Source: Bacteroidota bacterium
GTDB lineage: Bacteria; Bacteroidota; Bacteroidia; Chitinophagales; Chitinophagaceae
Direction: 5' to 3'
Length of the DNA stretch: 64,000 bases
Assembly: GCA_023422565.1 (NCBI GenBank)
Contig: JAFAGR010000083.1
Location: 39,866-103,865 of the forward strand
Below are positions 38,786 to 48,467 of this stretch, one piece after another (positions within the stretch are counted from its first letter, which is position 1; every line of letters begins with the position of its first letter). Under the pieces are notes generated by a model. The model was not told where the DNA came from. It was given only the letters and a program-made list of their open reading frames with translations, and did not search any database. The translations under genes and the position numbers were made by a program.

Positions 38786-38787
38786 TA

Positions 38788-38795
38788 TATTTTTG
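38788..38795 (+). promoter_or_regulatory. Candidate -7 box upstream of glutamine synthetase
   Basis: TATTTTTG fits TAnnTTTG but begins just after the stop of the preceding gene and lacks a clear -33 TTG. The leader to the ATG at 38887 would be about 85 nt. The region is very AT-rich, so a chance match is quite possible. Confidence 0.25.
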
Positions 38796-38886
38796 AATCT
38801 TCTGCGATTTTTTCTGACTTCACCCGAAAATAAATTAGATATTTTCGGAATGAAACTGTTTTTTTGCAGAATAAATCAAAAAATAT

Positions 38887-41082
38887 ATGAGTAATCTCCG
38901 GTTTAAAGCCCTAACTAAGCTGAGCCTCACCCCAGTTAACCCCGAGGTGGAAGCAGCGGATAAGGTAACCGCAATTTTTAATGAGAATGTTTTCACACTT
39001 GCCACCGCCCGACAATTTTTAAGCGATGAGGCCTACAAAAGCTTGGTTGGCTCCATTAAATCAGGGAAAAAGATCGACCGCGTTATGGGTAACCAGATCG
39101 CGATCGGTATGCGCGCCTGGGCGGAAACAAAGCAGGTTACTCATTATACCCATTGGTTTCAACCGCTGACAGGTTTATCGGCAGAAAAACACGATTCCTT
39201 TTTCACGCTGAAGAGCGACGGTTCACCAATTGAAGAATTCGAGGGCGCGGCATTAATTCAGCAAGAGCCCGATGCGTCATCCTTTCCGAGTGGCGGATTG
39301 CGTGCCACTTTCGAAGCGCGCGGATACACGGCCTGGGATCCTTCTTCACCGGCATTCATAATGGAAACCGCGGAAGGAAAAACATTGTGCATCCCAACCA
39401 TATTTGTATCCTACACAGGAGAATCATTGGATACAAAAACGCCATTGCTAAAAGCATTGGTTGCGCTCGATAAGGCTGCTGTGGATGTTTGCCAGTATTT
39501 CGACAAGAACATTTCAAAAGTGAATGCCACATTAGGTTGGGAGCAGGAATATTTTGTGGTGGATACAGGGCTTGCCAATGCGCGTCCTGATTTGCAACTC
39601 ACCGGCAGAACGGTCTTCGGTCACGCGCCTGCGAAAGGTCAGCAATTAGACGATCATTATTTTGGTGCCATTCCCGAGCGCGTATATGCATTTATGCGCG
39701 ATTACGAAAAAGAATGTTACCGCCTCGGCATCCCGCTGCGTACAAGGCATAATGAAGTGGCGCCCGCTCAGTTTGAATGCGCGCCAATTTTTGAAGAGAT
39801 CAATCTTGCGGTTGACCACAACACCTTGTTGATGGATGTAATGGCCCGTGTTGCACGGCGCCACAACCTCACCGTGCTGTTTCATGAAAAACCTTTTGCC
39901 GGAATCAACGGAAGCGGTAAGCATAACAACTGGAGTATGGCAACGGACACCGGCGTGAATCTTCTCGCACCGGGGAAAACGCCGAAGACCAACCTGATGT
40001 TCCTGACGTTTTTTGTGAACACCATAAAGGCCGTTCATGATTACGCGGACCTCATCCGCGCTTCAATTGCCACCGCAGGAAATGAGCATCGCCTCGGCGC
40101 TAATGAGGCGCCGCCGGCAATAGTTTCCATCTTTATCGGCAAATACCTTACGGATGCGTTGAATGAGGTGGAGAAAAGAGTGGGCGGAGATTTTGATGAA
40201 CAGGATGAAGCGATTCTTAAACTTGATATTCATAAAAGCATTCCGGAATTAATGCTGGATAACACTGACCGCAACCGAACCTCTCCATTCGCGTTTACCG
40301 GCAACAAGTTTGAATTCCGTGCCGTAGGTTCATCTGCCAACTGCGCTATTCCAATGACGGTTTTAAACACCATCATGGCGGAGACGCTGCGTAATTTTAA
40401 GGTGGAAGTGGATGAACTGATAGAAAAAGGTGAAAAGAAGGAAGTGGCCATCATGCAGATCATCCAACGCTACATTGTTGAAAGCAAATCTGTTTTATTT
40501 GAAGGAGATGGCTATAGTGCTAATTGGGAAAAGGAAGCAAAGAAAAGAGGTTTGCCTAATGTGAAATCTGCTCCCCTTGCACTCGATGCTTATGTGACAA
40601 AAAAAGCAAAGGAACTGTTTGAACGAAACATGATCTTCAACCATGCAGAACTTGAAGCGCGCCACGAGATCATGCTGGAAGCCTATGTAAAAAAAGTACA
40701 GATCGAAGCACGCGTGATGGGCGACCTTGTTACCACGGTAATTGTGCCGGCGGCAATTAAATATCAGAACGTGCTTTTGGAAAACATCAATGGCCTGAAA
40801 GCGGCCGGACTTCCGCAAACTTCATGGAAGTCGCAGTTAGAAATCGCTACCCGAATTTCCGAGCATGTGAACATCATCAGTGAAAAAGTAACGAGCATGA
40901 TTGAAGCACGCAAAAAAGCAAACAACATTGAAGATGTGCGGAAACAGGCGATCGAATACTCCGAAGAAGTGAAGAACAAACATTTTGATACGATCCGGTA
41001 TCATGTAGATAAATTGGAACTGATTGTTGATGACCAGTTCTGGATGCTGCCGAAATACAGGGAATTGTTATTTATGCGTTAA
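38887..41082 (+). CDS. glnN: Glutamine synthetase type III
   Basis: ATP-dependent synthesis of glutamine from glutamate and ammonia, the main entry of ammonia under limitation. The 731-residue length identifies the GSIII class, much longer than GSI (about 470). Catalytic-core signatures are visible: NATLGWEQEYFVVD, RHNEVAPAQFECAPIFEE (ATP/metal region), and NGSGKHNNWS (ATP-binding). GSIII is widespread in Bacteroidota and cyanobacteria. It is monocistronic with its own terminator. Confidence 0.96.
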   Translation: MSNLRFKALTKLSLTPVNPEVEAADKVTAIFNENVFTLATARQFLSDEAYKSLVGSIKSGKKIDRVMGNQIAIGMRAWAETKQVTHYTHWFQPLTGLSAEKHDSFFTLKSDGSPIEEFEGAALIQQEPDASSFPSGGLRATFEARGYTAWDPSSPAFIMETAEGKTLCIPTIFVSYTGESLDTKTPLLKALVALDKAAVDVCQYFDKNISKVNATLGWEQEYFVVDTGLANARPDLQLTGRTVFGHAPAKGQQLDDHYFGAIPERVYAFMRDYEKECYRLGIPLRTRHNEVAPAQFECAPIFEEINLAVDHNTLLMDVMARVARRHNLTVLFHEKPFAGINGSGKHNNWSMATDTGVNLLAPGKTPKTNLMFLTFFVNTIKAVHDYADLIRASIATAGNEHRLGANEAPPAIVSIFIGKYLTDALNEVEKRVGGDFDEQDEAILKLDIHKSIPELMLDNTDRNRTSPFAFTGNKFEFRAVGSSANCAIPMTVLNTIMAETLRNFKVEVDELIEKGEKKEVAIMQIIQRYIVESKSVLFEGDGYSANWEKEAKKRGLPNVKSAPLALDAYVTKKAKELFERNMIFNHAELEARHEIMLEAYVKKVQIEARVMGDLVTTVIVPAAIKYQNVLLENINGLKAAGLPQTSWKSQLEIATRISEHVNIISEKVTSMIEARKKANNIEDVRKQAIEYSEEVKNKHFDTIRYHVDKLELIVDDQFWMLPKYRELLFMR

Positions 41083-41091
41083 CATGATCGA

Positions 41092-41121
41092 AGAGCCCAT
41101 GTTCAAACCGTGGGCTTTTTT
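41092..41121 (+). terminator. Intrinsic terminator of glutamine synthetase
   Basis: An 8-bp stem (AGCCCATG with CGTGGGCT, one G-U pair) with a 7-nt loop is followed by six T's, about 12 nt after the stop codon. The rest of 41122-41227 shows nothing definite. Confidence 0.85.
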
Positions 41122-41227
41122 ATTCTATTACACTTCGAGTCCTCAAAAAATGTTAATTCATTTCATTTTGCTTCGAATGCGTACTGAACAAGGAATAGAA
41201 GCAAGGACTTTCCGTTATTTTTAGGGA

Positions 41228-42175
41228 ATGAAAAGAATTCTGTTTCTAGCCTGCCTTTTTACCGGTATAAATACTGGTTATGCGCAGGATTATTCATCCG
41301 TAGATAAATTGGTAAGTGAGGTGGGAAGGTTGGACAGCCTTAACGTGGCGCAGGTTTCGGATACGCTTACCCGTAAGTTCGCCGACAGGGAGCAAAAAGC
41401 CCGCGCCATCTTTTACTGGATCGCAAATAACATTGAACCTGATTTGCGTGCCACGAAGAGTAACGACAATAAGAAAATTTTGCCGGAGCAGGTTATGCTC
41501 AGCAGGAAGACGACTCCGCTTGGCTTTGCAACCCTTCTTCAGGAAATGATGTCGCGCGCAAACATCCGCTGCCTTACGGTTGATGGATATACGAAACGAA
41601 ATTCAGGCGATATCGGCAACCCGCCCGACGAACCAAATCATGCGTGGAATGTCGTGCAGCTTGGCCAAAGCTCAGATCAATGGTATTATGTTGATGCTTT
41701 TCTTGCAACAGGGTCAATTGATACCAGGTATACACGTTTCATAAAAAATTTTACGGGTGAATATTTTTTCACCGAAAGACCCGTTTTCAATCTTCAACAT
41801 TACCCGGATAATACGGCATGGCTATTCGGGCCGGGGCCAAAATCAGTGAAGGAATTTTATAATCAGCCTGTGATATACCCGGCAGGCGTAGCACTCGGCA
41901 TACAGCAGATTGATCCATTAAGCGGCACGATAAAAACGAAGGCGAAGAACCCTGTTTCCTTCGCTATAAATACCAACGGAAAAATTGAACCGCAGCAGGT
42001 ATACATGGTTACAGGAGACGAAAGAAAACCAGACGCCCCTGTGCCGGTGAGATTCTCGTATGCAAACGGTACTCTCACCTTTACCCACCAATTTAAACGA
42101 GATGATGAATACCCGGCAAGAGTGGTCGTTGACGGAAACGTGGTTCTTGAATATTATGCGATTGTCCAGGAATAA
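41228..42175 (+). CDS. Exported transglutaminase-like protein with lost catalytic cysteine
   Basis: A 315-residue protein with a signal peptide (about residues 1-19, ending GYAQ). Residues about 45-165 match the transglutaminase-like fold of the kyphoscoliosis-peptidase/Cyk3 kind: ARAIFYWIANNI, then PLGFATLL where the nucleophile Cys normally precedes GFA, then His138 (PNHAWN) and Asp156 (YYVDAF). The Cys position is occupied by Pro97, so the protein is probably not a cysteine-type enzyme. A beta-rich C-terminal part follows (about 190-315). Role unknown; periplasmic or envelope location is inferred. Confidence 0.82.
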   Translation: MKRILFLACLFTGINTGYAQDYSSVDKLVSEVGRLDSLNVAQVSDTLTRKFADREQKARAIFYWIANNIEPDLRATKSNDNKKILPEQVMLSRKTTPLGFATLLQEMMSRANIRCLTVDGYTKRNSGDIGNPPDEPNHAWNVVQLGQSSDQWYYVDAFLATGSIDTRYTRFIKNFTGEYFFTERPVFNLQHYPDNTAWLFGPGPKSVKEFYNQPVIYPAGVALGIQQIDPLSGTIKTKAKNPVSFAINTNGKIEPQQVYMVTGDERKPDAPVPVRFSYANGTLTFTHQFKRDDEYPARVVVDGNVVLEYYAIVQE

Positions 42176-42253
42176 ATATCCTGGCTGAAACGGAAAATTT
42201 TCCGAAGTGGTGATGATTTAGCCTGATGTTTGTAATTCAGCTATATAAACGCT

Positions 42254-44371
42254 TTGAATAGGTCTCTTAAGTTTATAGCGGTTGGCCTCCTGGCCTGCAT
42301 AGCTTCAGCGCTGGTTTACTGGCAGGTCAATAAAAAAACGATCGTTCGTCAAGCCATTCAATCTGCTGTACAGAAAGGAAGTGATAGCCTGTACTCTATT
42401 CGTTACGACAGCTCCCGTATTGACGAACTGGCCGGTAATGCAGATTTTTTCAATCTCAGGCTACAAAGTGATTCACTCTATAGTATTCTGAAAAGCGATT
42501 CGACGCAGCAGTTACCGGCAATCGTGTACGTTAATGTAAAGCAGCTCGGGATAAGGGGAGCAAATATTCCATCACTACTTACCGGTAATACTATTGAAGC
42601 AAACGAGATCTTTATCGAACAGCCGCATATCCACATAACGCTTCCACCAGGCGATTCTGTAAAACTGAGCGCCGAAGACAGCGCAAAATTATACGAACGG
42701 CTAACAGGCAACTTCAATTCCATTAAAGCTGGCAAGATCACAGTATCTGGTGGGAATGTATTGATCAGAACGGGAACAGGGCCGGTTCACACATCAATAA
42801 AAGGTGTGAACATTAATATTCCACAACTGAAAATTGACAGTACAAGGGATTACAACAATTTACTAAGCTATTTTATAAAGGATGCGGAAGCCGTAATCGA
42901 CACCATAATTCTTCTTCCTAAAAAATCGGGACGTACCACGCGGATTGAAGGAATTGTATACAGCGCGCCACGAAAATTTCTAACTGTAAATCGCTTTTCG
43001 GAAATGGCGCTAAACGGAACAGAAACTGTCACCGAGATAAATAATTCCGGTTTCGCAAATCTGTCCACCGCCGACTTTATCAGAAGGAATTCGATCAGCG
43101 CGGACACTCTCTACTCATCAGGAGGTAAGTTGAAAATAGAAATGAATACCGGTGGCAATAACAAAGATCTTACCTCCCGCATCAACATAAATACCGATTA
43201 TTTCAACAAGATAAATGTGAGGAACCTGAGGTTTGAAAGGACTGATGTAATAATTACTGATAGAGATAAGAATAAGCCGATTGCAAAATTAAACGGTATC
43301 ACGCTCAATGTAGCGGGAATAGATGAACTCAAATTCAGTTTTTCCTTGCCATGGATACTTAAAAACAGCAACTGGATCATTGCAGGCGACGGAGTTGAAC
43401 TTCCGAATAATAATACCGATTACAGAACTGAAATAGGAAGATTTAAGCTTGACAAACCTGCGTCCACAGCAACTTTGGGAAGCATAAAGATCATACCTAA
43501 AAATTCCGATGAAGCTTTTATGTCAAAACAAAAGCATCAAACCGATCATTACCGTATATCGTTTTCAAATCTCGTCTTCTCCGGACTAAATTTCAACCGA
43601 TTACTGAACGATCAGGCTGTGTATGCATCTAAAGCCATAGTTCAACCCGATCTGTATATCTATAACGACAGAACACTGCCGCCGGACCTTTCATCAAAGG
43701 TGGGCAAATACCCACAGCAGATGCTGCAAAAACTTGATGTACCCATTAACATCAACAGGCTGGAAATAGCTAAGGGCAAGGTATTGTACCGGGAGCGCGG
43801 CGCGGTGTCGCGGAAGACGGGAGATGTGATCTTTACGCGGATCAATGGATCGGTAACGGGTTTCTCCAACCTTGAAAAAAATACCGAAATGGCATTAAAC
43901 GCCAAAGCATTATTTCTTGGAATTACACCTTTGACCACAACCTGGCGTTTCCCGATGCAGAAAAAAAACGGGAGCTTCAACATTTCTGCCACTATAAACG
44001 GTGCCGATGCTACCAGGTTTAACGTGGTGACCGAACCACTTGGGATGGCCAAAATTAAGAGCGGAACTTTAAAAGGATTAAGGCTTGAAATGAAAGGAGA
44101 CGACTACGGATCGGCGGGATCGGCCACGGTGTTGTACAACGACCTGAAGATCATCTATCTTGAAGAACCAAAAGGAAAGGATACCATTAACAAGAAAAAC
44201 CTGCTCACCTTCTTTGCCAATATTTTTACAAAGAACGATAATCCTTCCAACGGAAAAACCCGGTCGAATTCAGTAGGTATACCGCGCGATACAACACGTT
44301 CGTTTTTCAATTTAGTATGGAAAAGCATTTTCGAAGGTGTAAAACAAACCGCAGCAGGAAAATCTATGTAA
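42254..44371 (+). CDS. AsmA-like membrane-anchored periplasmic protein
   Basis: A 705-residue protein starting at TTG (MNRSLKFIAVG). Residues about 8-24 form an N-terminal membrane anchor. The rest is a long beta-rich region rich in Asn, Ser and Asp with repeated short strands (VYVNVKQLGIRG, then IEANEIFIEQPHI), the pattern of AsmA/DUF748-type proteins that form a beta-groove and move or order lipids in the envelope. This is fold-level resemblance only. It follows the transglutaminase-like gene by 78 bp and could be co-transcribed with it. Confidence 0.72.
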   Translation: MNRSLKFIAVGLLACIASALVYWQVNKKTIVRQAIQSAVQKGSDSLYSIRYDSSRIDELAGNADFFNLRLQSDSLYSILKSDSTQQLPAIVYVNVKQLGIRGANIPSLLTGNTIEANEIFIEQPHIHITLPPGDSVKLSAEDSAKLYERLTGNFNSIKAGKITVSGGNVLIRTGTGPVHTSIKGVNINIPQLKIDSTRDYNNLLSYFIKDAEAVIDTIILLPKKSGRTTRIEGIVYSAPRKFLTVNRFSEMALNGTETVTEINNSGFANLSTADFIRRNSISADTLYSSGGKLKIEMNTGGNNKDLTSRININTDYFNKINVRNLRFERTDVIITDRDKNKPIAKLNGITLNVAGIDELKFSFSLPWILKNSNWIIAGDGVELPNNNTDYRTEIGRFKLDKPASTATLGSIKIIPKNSDEAFMSKQKHQTDHYRISFSNLVFSGLNFNRLLNDQAVYASKAIVQPDLYIYNDRTLPPDLSSKVGKYPQQMLQKLDVPININRLEIAKGKVLYRERGAVSRKTGDVIFTRINGSVTGFSNLEKNTEMALNAKALFLGITPLTTTWRFPMQKKNGSFNISATINGADATRFNVVTEPLGMAKIKSGTLKGLRLEMKGDDYGSAGSATVLYNDLKIIYLEEPKGKDTINKKNLLTFFANIFTKNDNPSNGKTRSNSVGIPRDTTRSFFNLVWKSIFEGVKQTAAGKSM

Positions 44372-44379
44372 AGCCACTC

Positions 44380-44886
44380 TTAATCCTTCTTTGAAGCCCG
44401 GATCATTTCCGGGTAACCCATCCCATTTTCAAGCGCACTAACAGACATGGCTATTCGCTTTTCACGGGTGGAATTTGTTTTGGCGCTTTCTATCCAATTT
44501 GAAAAGTAGCGTTGATGAGAAGGTGAAAGCGATTGGAAGAAGCTGAGGGCGGCAGGAACTTCAACAAGGCACTCCATCAACAGGGGCGACAATATGAAAT
44601 CAGATCGATCTTCCTCCAGAACCACCTTTACTTTTGCGCCGGCCCGCTTACCGATTCCTTTACGCATTTCGCCGTTCACGGCTATTATAAAATCTCCCTC
44701 GCCGTAAGGAATCATCGCCACGAATTTCAGAGGATGAGCATCAATCTTTCCTTTTACCCTGAATGAGCGGCGGGTGCCGGGCTTGATCTTCTCAGCAAGT
44801 GCTTTTGGAATAACAAAGTACGTCCAGCCGGTTTTGTCCCCATTCGCATCAAACTTCTCAAGCTTTGTTTCAAATGTAACCTTCAT
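44380..44886 (-). CDS. YdeI/OmdA-type protein with DUF1905 domain
   Basis: A 168-residue protein with an N-terminal DUF1905 beta-barrel-like domain (about residues 1-90, ending LEED) and a C-terminal YdeI/OmpD-associated region (SPSHQRYFSNWIESAKTNSTREKRI), the form seen in bacteriocin-protection YdeI-like proteins. The start is placed at 44886 (MKVTFETKL); an ATG 21 nt upstream adds seven residues. No signal peptide. Function unclear in this phylum. Confidence 0.86.
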   Translation of the reverse strand: MKVTFETKLEKFDANGDKTGWTYFVIPKALAEKIKPGTRRSFRVKGKIDAHPLKFVAMIPYGEGDFIIAVNGEMRKGIGKRAGAKVKVVLEEDRSDFILSPLLMECLVEVPAALSFFQSLSPSHQRYFSNWIESAKTNSTREKRIAMSVSALENGMGYPEMIRASKKD

Positions 44887-44920
44887 GCAGAATTCTTTCC
44901 GCGGCAAACATATACAAATA

Positions 44921-44945
44921 AAAAACCCACCAATTAGGTGGGTTT
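44921..44945 (-). terminator. Intrinsic terminator of the DsbA-like gene
   Basis: A perfect 9-bp inverted repeat (AAACCCACC and GGTGGGTTT, 5-nt loop) with a T-run on the minus strand, starting six bases after the stop of the DsbA-like gene. It also separates that gene from the YdeI-like gene, which starts at 44886. Confidence 0.88.
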
Positions 44946-44950
44946 AATTT

Positions 44951-45520
44951 TTAAGCTCTTTGCTTAACAGGCGCCTTTTTTTTCACTTTCTTCAAAGCGG
45001 CGTCTATCGCTTTACTGAGTTCTTCGTAAGTGGCCTTGCCAGTCACTTTAACTCCGTTCACAAAAAATGTGGGAACATCTTTTACACCGCGGTTCAGTCC
45101 TTCGCGCAGATCGCCCTGTACCTGCCAGCCATAAGTTGCATTAACCAGTTCGTCAAGAAACTTCTTGTTGTTAACTCCAGCTTCTTTCGAATGGAGTTTC
45201 AAACTTGTCGTTCCCAGATTCTTACGGTTCGCGAACAAAATGTTGTGCATTTCCCAGAACTTTCCTTCCTGGGCTGTGGCTACTGCCGCCTCCCCCGCTT
45301 TCAAACTCCTCTGGTGAATATTGGTTAACGGGAAATGTCTGAAATTAAAACGGATCTTGCCGTCATAATCCTGCAAAAGTCTTTTAACGATCTCATTTGC
45401 TTTTGCGCAAGCCTCACTCTCGTACTCGCCAAATTCTTCAAGGGTAACCGCTGCTTTAGGATTTCCAACAAACACATCTTTTGGTTCAATAATTTCAACG
45501 ATCTCTTTTTTGAATGCCAT
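44951..45520 (-). CDS. Cytoplasmic DsbA-like thioredoxin-fold protein with a single active-site Cys
   Basis: A 189-residue protein matching the DsbA-like thioredoxin domain: an N-terminal strand (AVTLEEFGEY), a central helical insert, and the cis-Pro loop DVPTFFVNG. At the active site the usual Cys-x-x-Cys reads Ser35-Glu-Ala-Cys38, so the first (nucleophilic) Cys is Ser. No signal peptide is present and the C-terminus is Lys-rich, which suggests a cytoplasmic protein. It is probably not a normal disulfide oxidase; it could be a binding protein or a monothiol enzyme. Confidence 0.86.
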   Translation of the reverse strand: MAFKKEIVEIIEPKDVFVGNPKAAVTLEEFGEYESEACAKANEIVKRLLQDYDGKIRFNFRHFPLTNIHQRSLKAGEAAVATAQEGKFWEMHNILFANRKNLGTTSLKLHSKEAGVNNKKFLDELVNATYGWQVQGDLREGLNRGVKDVPTFFVNGVKVTGKATYEELSKAIDAALKKVKKKAPVKQRA

Positions 45521-45754
45521 GTTGCTTCCTTTTTTATCTTTTTATTCCTCAACTTATCAATTCCCGCTATCATGTTGATTTATACATGATTTACGCGACA
45601 AATCTTCAGAATTGATTGAAGGTAAGGTTTTTTACCTGCCCCGCAAAATTGAAGTGCGATGAAAAGCATTTCTTAACAATTAAATAGTTGGTTATCAATA
45701 TTATACAGAAAATACTTTAACAATTAACATATTAAATCCGTCGTTAATGTTTGA

Positions 45755-48406
45755 TCACCGATTCACCTTGGATGCGGCGGTTTTTTCTGCTTCTCCTTCG
45801 CTTTCAGACTGCCCCACTTCATTACGAAAAACAACCGTTCCGTCGAACACGTCTACAAGTACAGGATGTTCTTTGTTGATATCACCGGCGAGTATCTTCT
45901 TGCTTAAAGGATTCACTATTTCTTTTTGGATCAAACGTTTTAATGGCCGTGCTCCGAATTGAGGATCGTAACCATTCTCCGAAAGGAAATCAAGCGCATA
46001 CTCACTGAATAAAAGGTCAATCCCGTTTTCTGCCAATTGTTGTTTCAATTGGTTTAATTGGATAGTGATGATTCCCTTAATTTCCTTTTTCATCAAAGGA
46101 TGGAACATGATGACCTCATCGATCCGGTTCAAAAATTCAGGCCTGATGGTTTGCTTCAGCAACTGTACCACTTCATATTTTGTGGATTCGATCACCTCGT
46201 CGAGATTCTCTTCAGAGATGTTCTCAAACCTCTCCTGTATGATCTGGCTTCCCATGTTGCTCGTCATAATGATGATGGTGTTTTTAAAATTCACCACCCT
46301 GCCCTTGTTGTCTGTCAACCGGCCATCATCAAGCACCTGAAGCAATACATTGAAAACATCGGGATGCGCTTTCTCTATCTCATCAAGCAAAACCACGGAA
46401 TACGGTTTGCGTCTAACCGCCTCCGTTAGCTGCCCGCCCTCGTCATAACCCACATACCCGGGAGGGGCGCCCACGAGCCTGCTCACGCTGTGCTTTTCCT
46501 GGTATTCGCTCATGTCTATTCGCGTCATCATACTGTCGTCGTCAAAAAGATAATTCGCGAGCGCCTTAGCCAGTTCTGTTTTTCCCACACCGGTTGTGCC
46601 TAAAAATATAAATGAGCCAATCGGTTTCTTAGGATCCTGCAATCCCGCACGGCTTCTTCGTATTGCATCGGAAACGGCGCCGATCGCTTCTTCCTGTCCA
46701 ACCACACGCTTGTGCAATTCCTGCTCAAGATTTAAAAGTTTATCGCGTTCACTTTGCAGCATCTTCGTGATCGGTATGCCGGTAGCTTTTGAAACGCTGT
46801 CTGCAATATCTTCCGCATCCACCTCTTCCTTAAGCAAGCGTTTCTCAGATAACTCTCCAAGTTCCTCCGTGAGCTTGCCGATCTCAGTTTCCTGTTCCTT
46901 GATCTTCCCGTACCTCAATTCTGCCACGCGGCCATAATCGCCATTCCGCTCCGCCTGGTCGGCTTCCTGCTTATATTCTTCAATTGCGGCCTTGCCGTTC
47001 TGAATTTTTTCAACAAGTTCCTTTTCCTCATTCCACTTCGCCTTATAAGTATCCCTTTCCACCGATAGATTCGCGATCTGGGTATTAAGGTCTTTTAACT
47101 TTACTTCATCATGCTCCCGCTTTATGGCTTCGCGTTCAATTTCCAATTGGCGGATCTGCCTGTCCAGCCTGTCCAGTTCTTCAGGCATTGAATTCATTTC
47201 TATGCGAAGTTTGGCAGCACTCTCGTCGATCAGGTCGATCGCTTTATCGGGAAGAAAACGGTCTGTAATATATCTGTGCGATAATTCAACGGCAGCAATT
47301 ATCGCTTCATCCTTGATGCGCACATGGTGATGGGTTTCGTAACGATCTTTTATACCACGCAGAATAGAAATGGCATCATCCACCGAAGGCTCTTCAATCA
47401 TGATCTTTTGAAAACGTCGCTCAAGCGCTTTGTCTTTTTCGAAAAACTTTTGATACTCATTTAACGTGGTCGCGCCAATTGCTCTCAATTCTCCCCGTGC
47501 CAGTGCCGGTTTCAAGATGTTTGCAGCATCCATTGCGCCATCGCCGCCACCTGCACCCACAAGCGTATGAATCTCGTCAATGAAAAGAACGATCTCTCCA
47601 TCGCTTGAGGTCACCTCTTTCACCACAGATTTTAACCTCTCTTCAAACTCACCTTTGTATTTTGCGCCGGCAATCAGCAGGCCCATATCTAAACCATAGA
47701 TTATTTTGGAGCGAAGATTTTCAGGTACATCGCCGTTAACAATACGCATGGCGAGTCCCTCGGCTATCGCGGTTTTACCCACACCCGGCTCACCGACCAA
47801 AATTGGATTGTTCTTCGTACGGCGGCTAAGAATATGAAGCGTTCTGCGGATCTCCTCATCCCTTCCGATAACCGGATCAAGTTTTCCGCTCCGCGCCATG
47901 TCGTTCAGATTCTTCGCATATTTATTAAGTGCGTTAAATTGGGTTTCCTGTGTTTGCGAAGTAACAGTGCTGCCTTTCCGGAGATCCTTGATCGCCTGTA
48001 TCAGTCCCTTTTCTGTTAAACCCGCATCCTTCAACAGCTTAGCGGATGAATCATTTCCGTGAACGATCGCTAAGAGAAGGTGTTCCGGCGTTATGAATTC
48101 ATCATTGAAAGATTTAAGCACGGACCCCGCATATAAGATCGCCGTATTCGCATCCCGCCCTAAATTCTGAGCGGGCTCACCATTTGTAGTGGGCAATTTG
48201 CCGATGAGTTCACTGAGTTTATTCTCAACAAGGTTAACGGTTACGTTGTTCTTTTTAAGAAGATATTCAACCGGCGAATCTTCAGCCTTTAGCAAAGCCT
48301 GCAAAATGTGCTCGGTTTCAATTGCGGGATTTCGGTGATTATAGGCGATCTGTTGAGCCGCCTGGAATACTTCAGCCGCTTTGATGGTAAAGTTATTTAG
48401 GTTCAT
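45755..48406 (-). CDS. clpB: ATP-dependent chaperone ClpB
   Basis: Hsp100 disaggregase that works with DnaK to rescue aggregated proteins. The 883-residue length and order are typical: Clp-N domain (about residues 1-145), first AAA+ domain with Walker A GEPGVGKT (205-212) and Walker B, a coiled-coil middle domain (about 405-530), and a second AAA+ domain with Walker A GTTGVGKT (near residue 610) plus the C-terminal ClpB domain. The 61-bp gap to the divergent pseudogene shows no exact promoter box. Confidence 0.97.
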   Translation of the reverse strand: MNLNNFTIKAAEVFQAAQQIAYNHRNPAIETEHILQALLKAEDSPVEYLLKKNNVTVNLVENKLSELIGKLPTTNGEPAQNLGRDANTAILYAGSVLKSFNDEFITPEHLLLAIVHGNDSSAKLLKDAGLTEKGLIQAIKDLRKGSTVTSQTQETQFNALNKYAKNLNDMARSGKLDPVIGRDEEIRRTLHILSRRTKNNPILVGEPGVGKTAIAEGLAMRIVNGDVPENLRSKIIYGLDMGLLIAGAKYKGEFEERLKSVVKEVTSSDGEIVLFIDEIHTLVGAGGGDGAMDAANILKPALARGELRAIGATTLNEYQKFFEKDKALERRFQKIMIEEPSVDDAISILRGIKDRYETHHHVRIKDEAIIAAVELSHRYITDRFLPDKAIDLIDESAAKLRIEMNSMPEELDRLDRQIRQLEIEREAIKREHDEVKLKDLNTQIANLSVERDTYKAKWNEEKELVEKIQNGKAAIEEYKQEADQAERNGDYGRVAELRYGKIKEQETEIGKLTEELGELSEKRLLKEEVDAEDIADSVSKATGIPITKMLQSERDKLLNLEQELHKRVVGQEEAIGAVSDAIRRSRAGLQDPKKPIGSFIFLGTTGVGKTELAKALANYLFDDDSMMTRIDMSEYQEKHSVSRLVGAPPGYVGYDEGGQLTEAVRRKPYSVVLLDEIEKAHPDVFNVLLQVLDDGRLTDNKGRVVNFKNTIIIMTSNMGSQIIQERFENISEENLDEVIESTKYEVVQLLKQTIRPEFLNRIDEVIMFHPLMKKEIKGIITIQLNQLKQQLAENGIDLLFSEYALDFLSENGYDPQFGARPLKRLIQKEIVNPLSKKILAGDINKEHPVLVDVFDGTVVFRNEVGQSESEGEAEKTAASKVNR

Positions 48407-48467
48407 AATTTTAATGTGAGTTATACTTGGTGCTCAAAACCAAATCCAAAGTGATATATAAGAAATT

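Noticed and set aside
46058..46429. 123-codon plus-strand ORF within clpB
   Set aside because: Antisense to the second AAA+ domain of ClpB, which is strongly conserved; no independent evidence.
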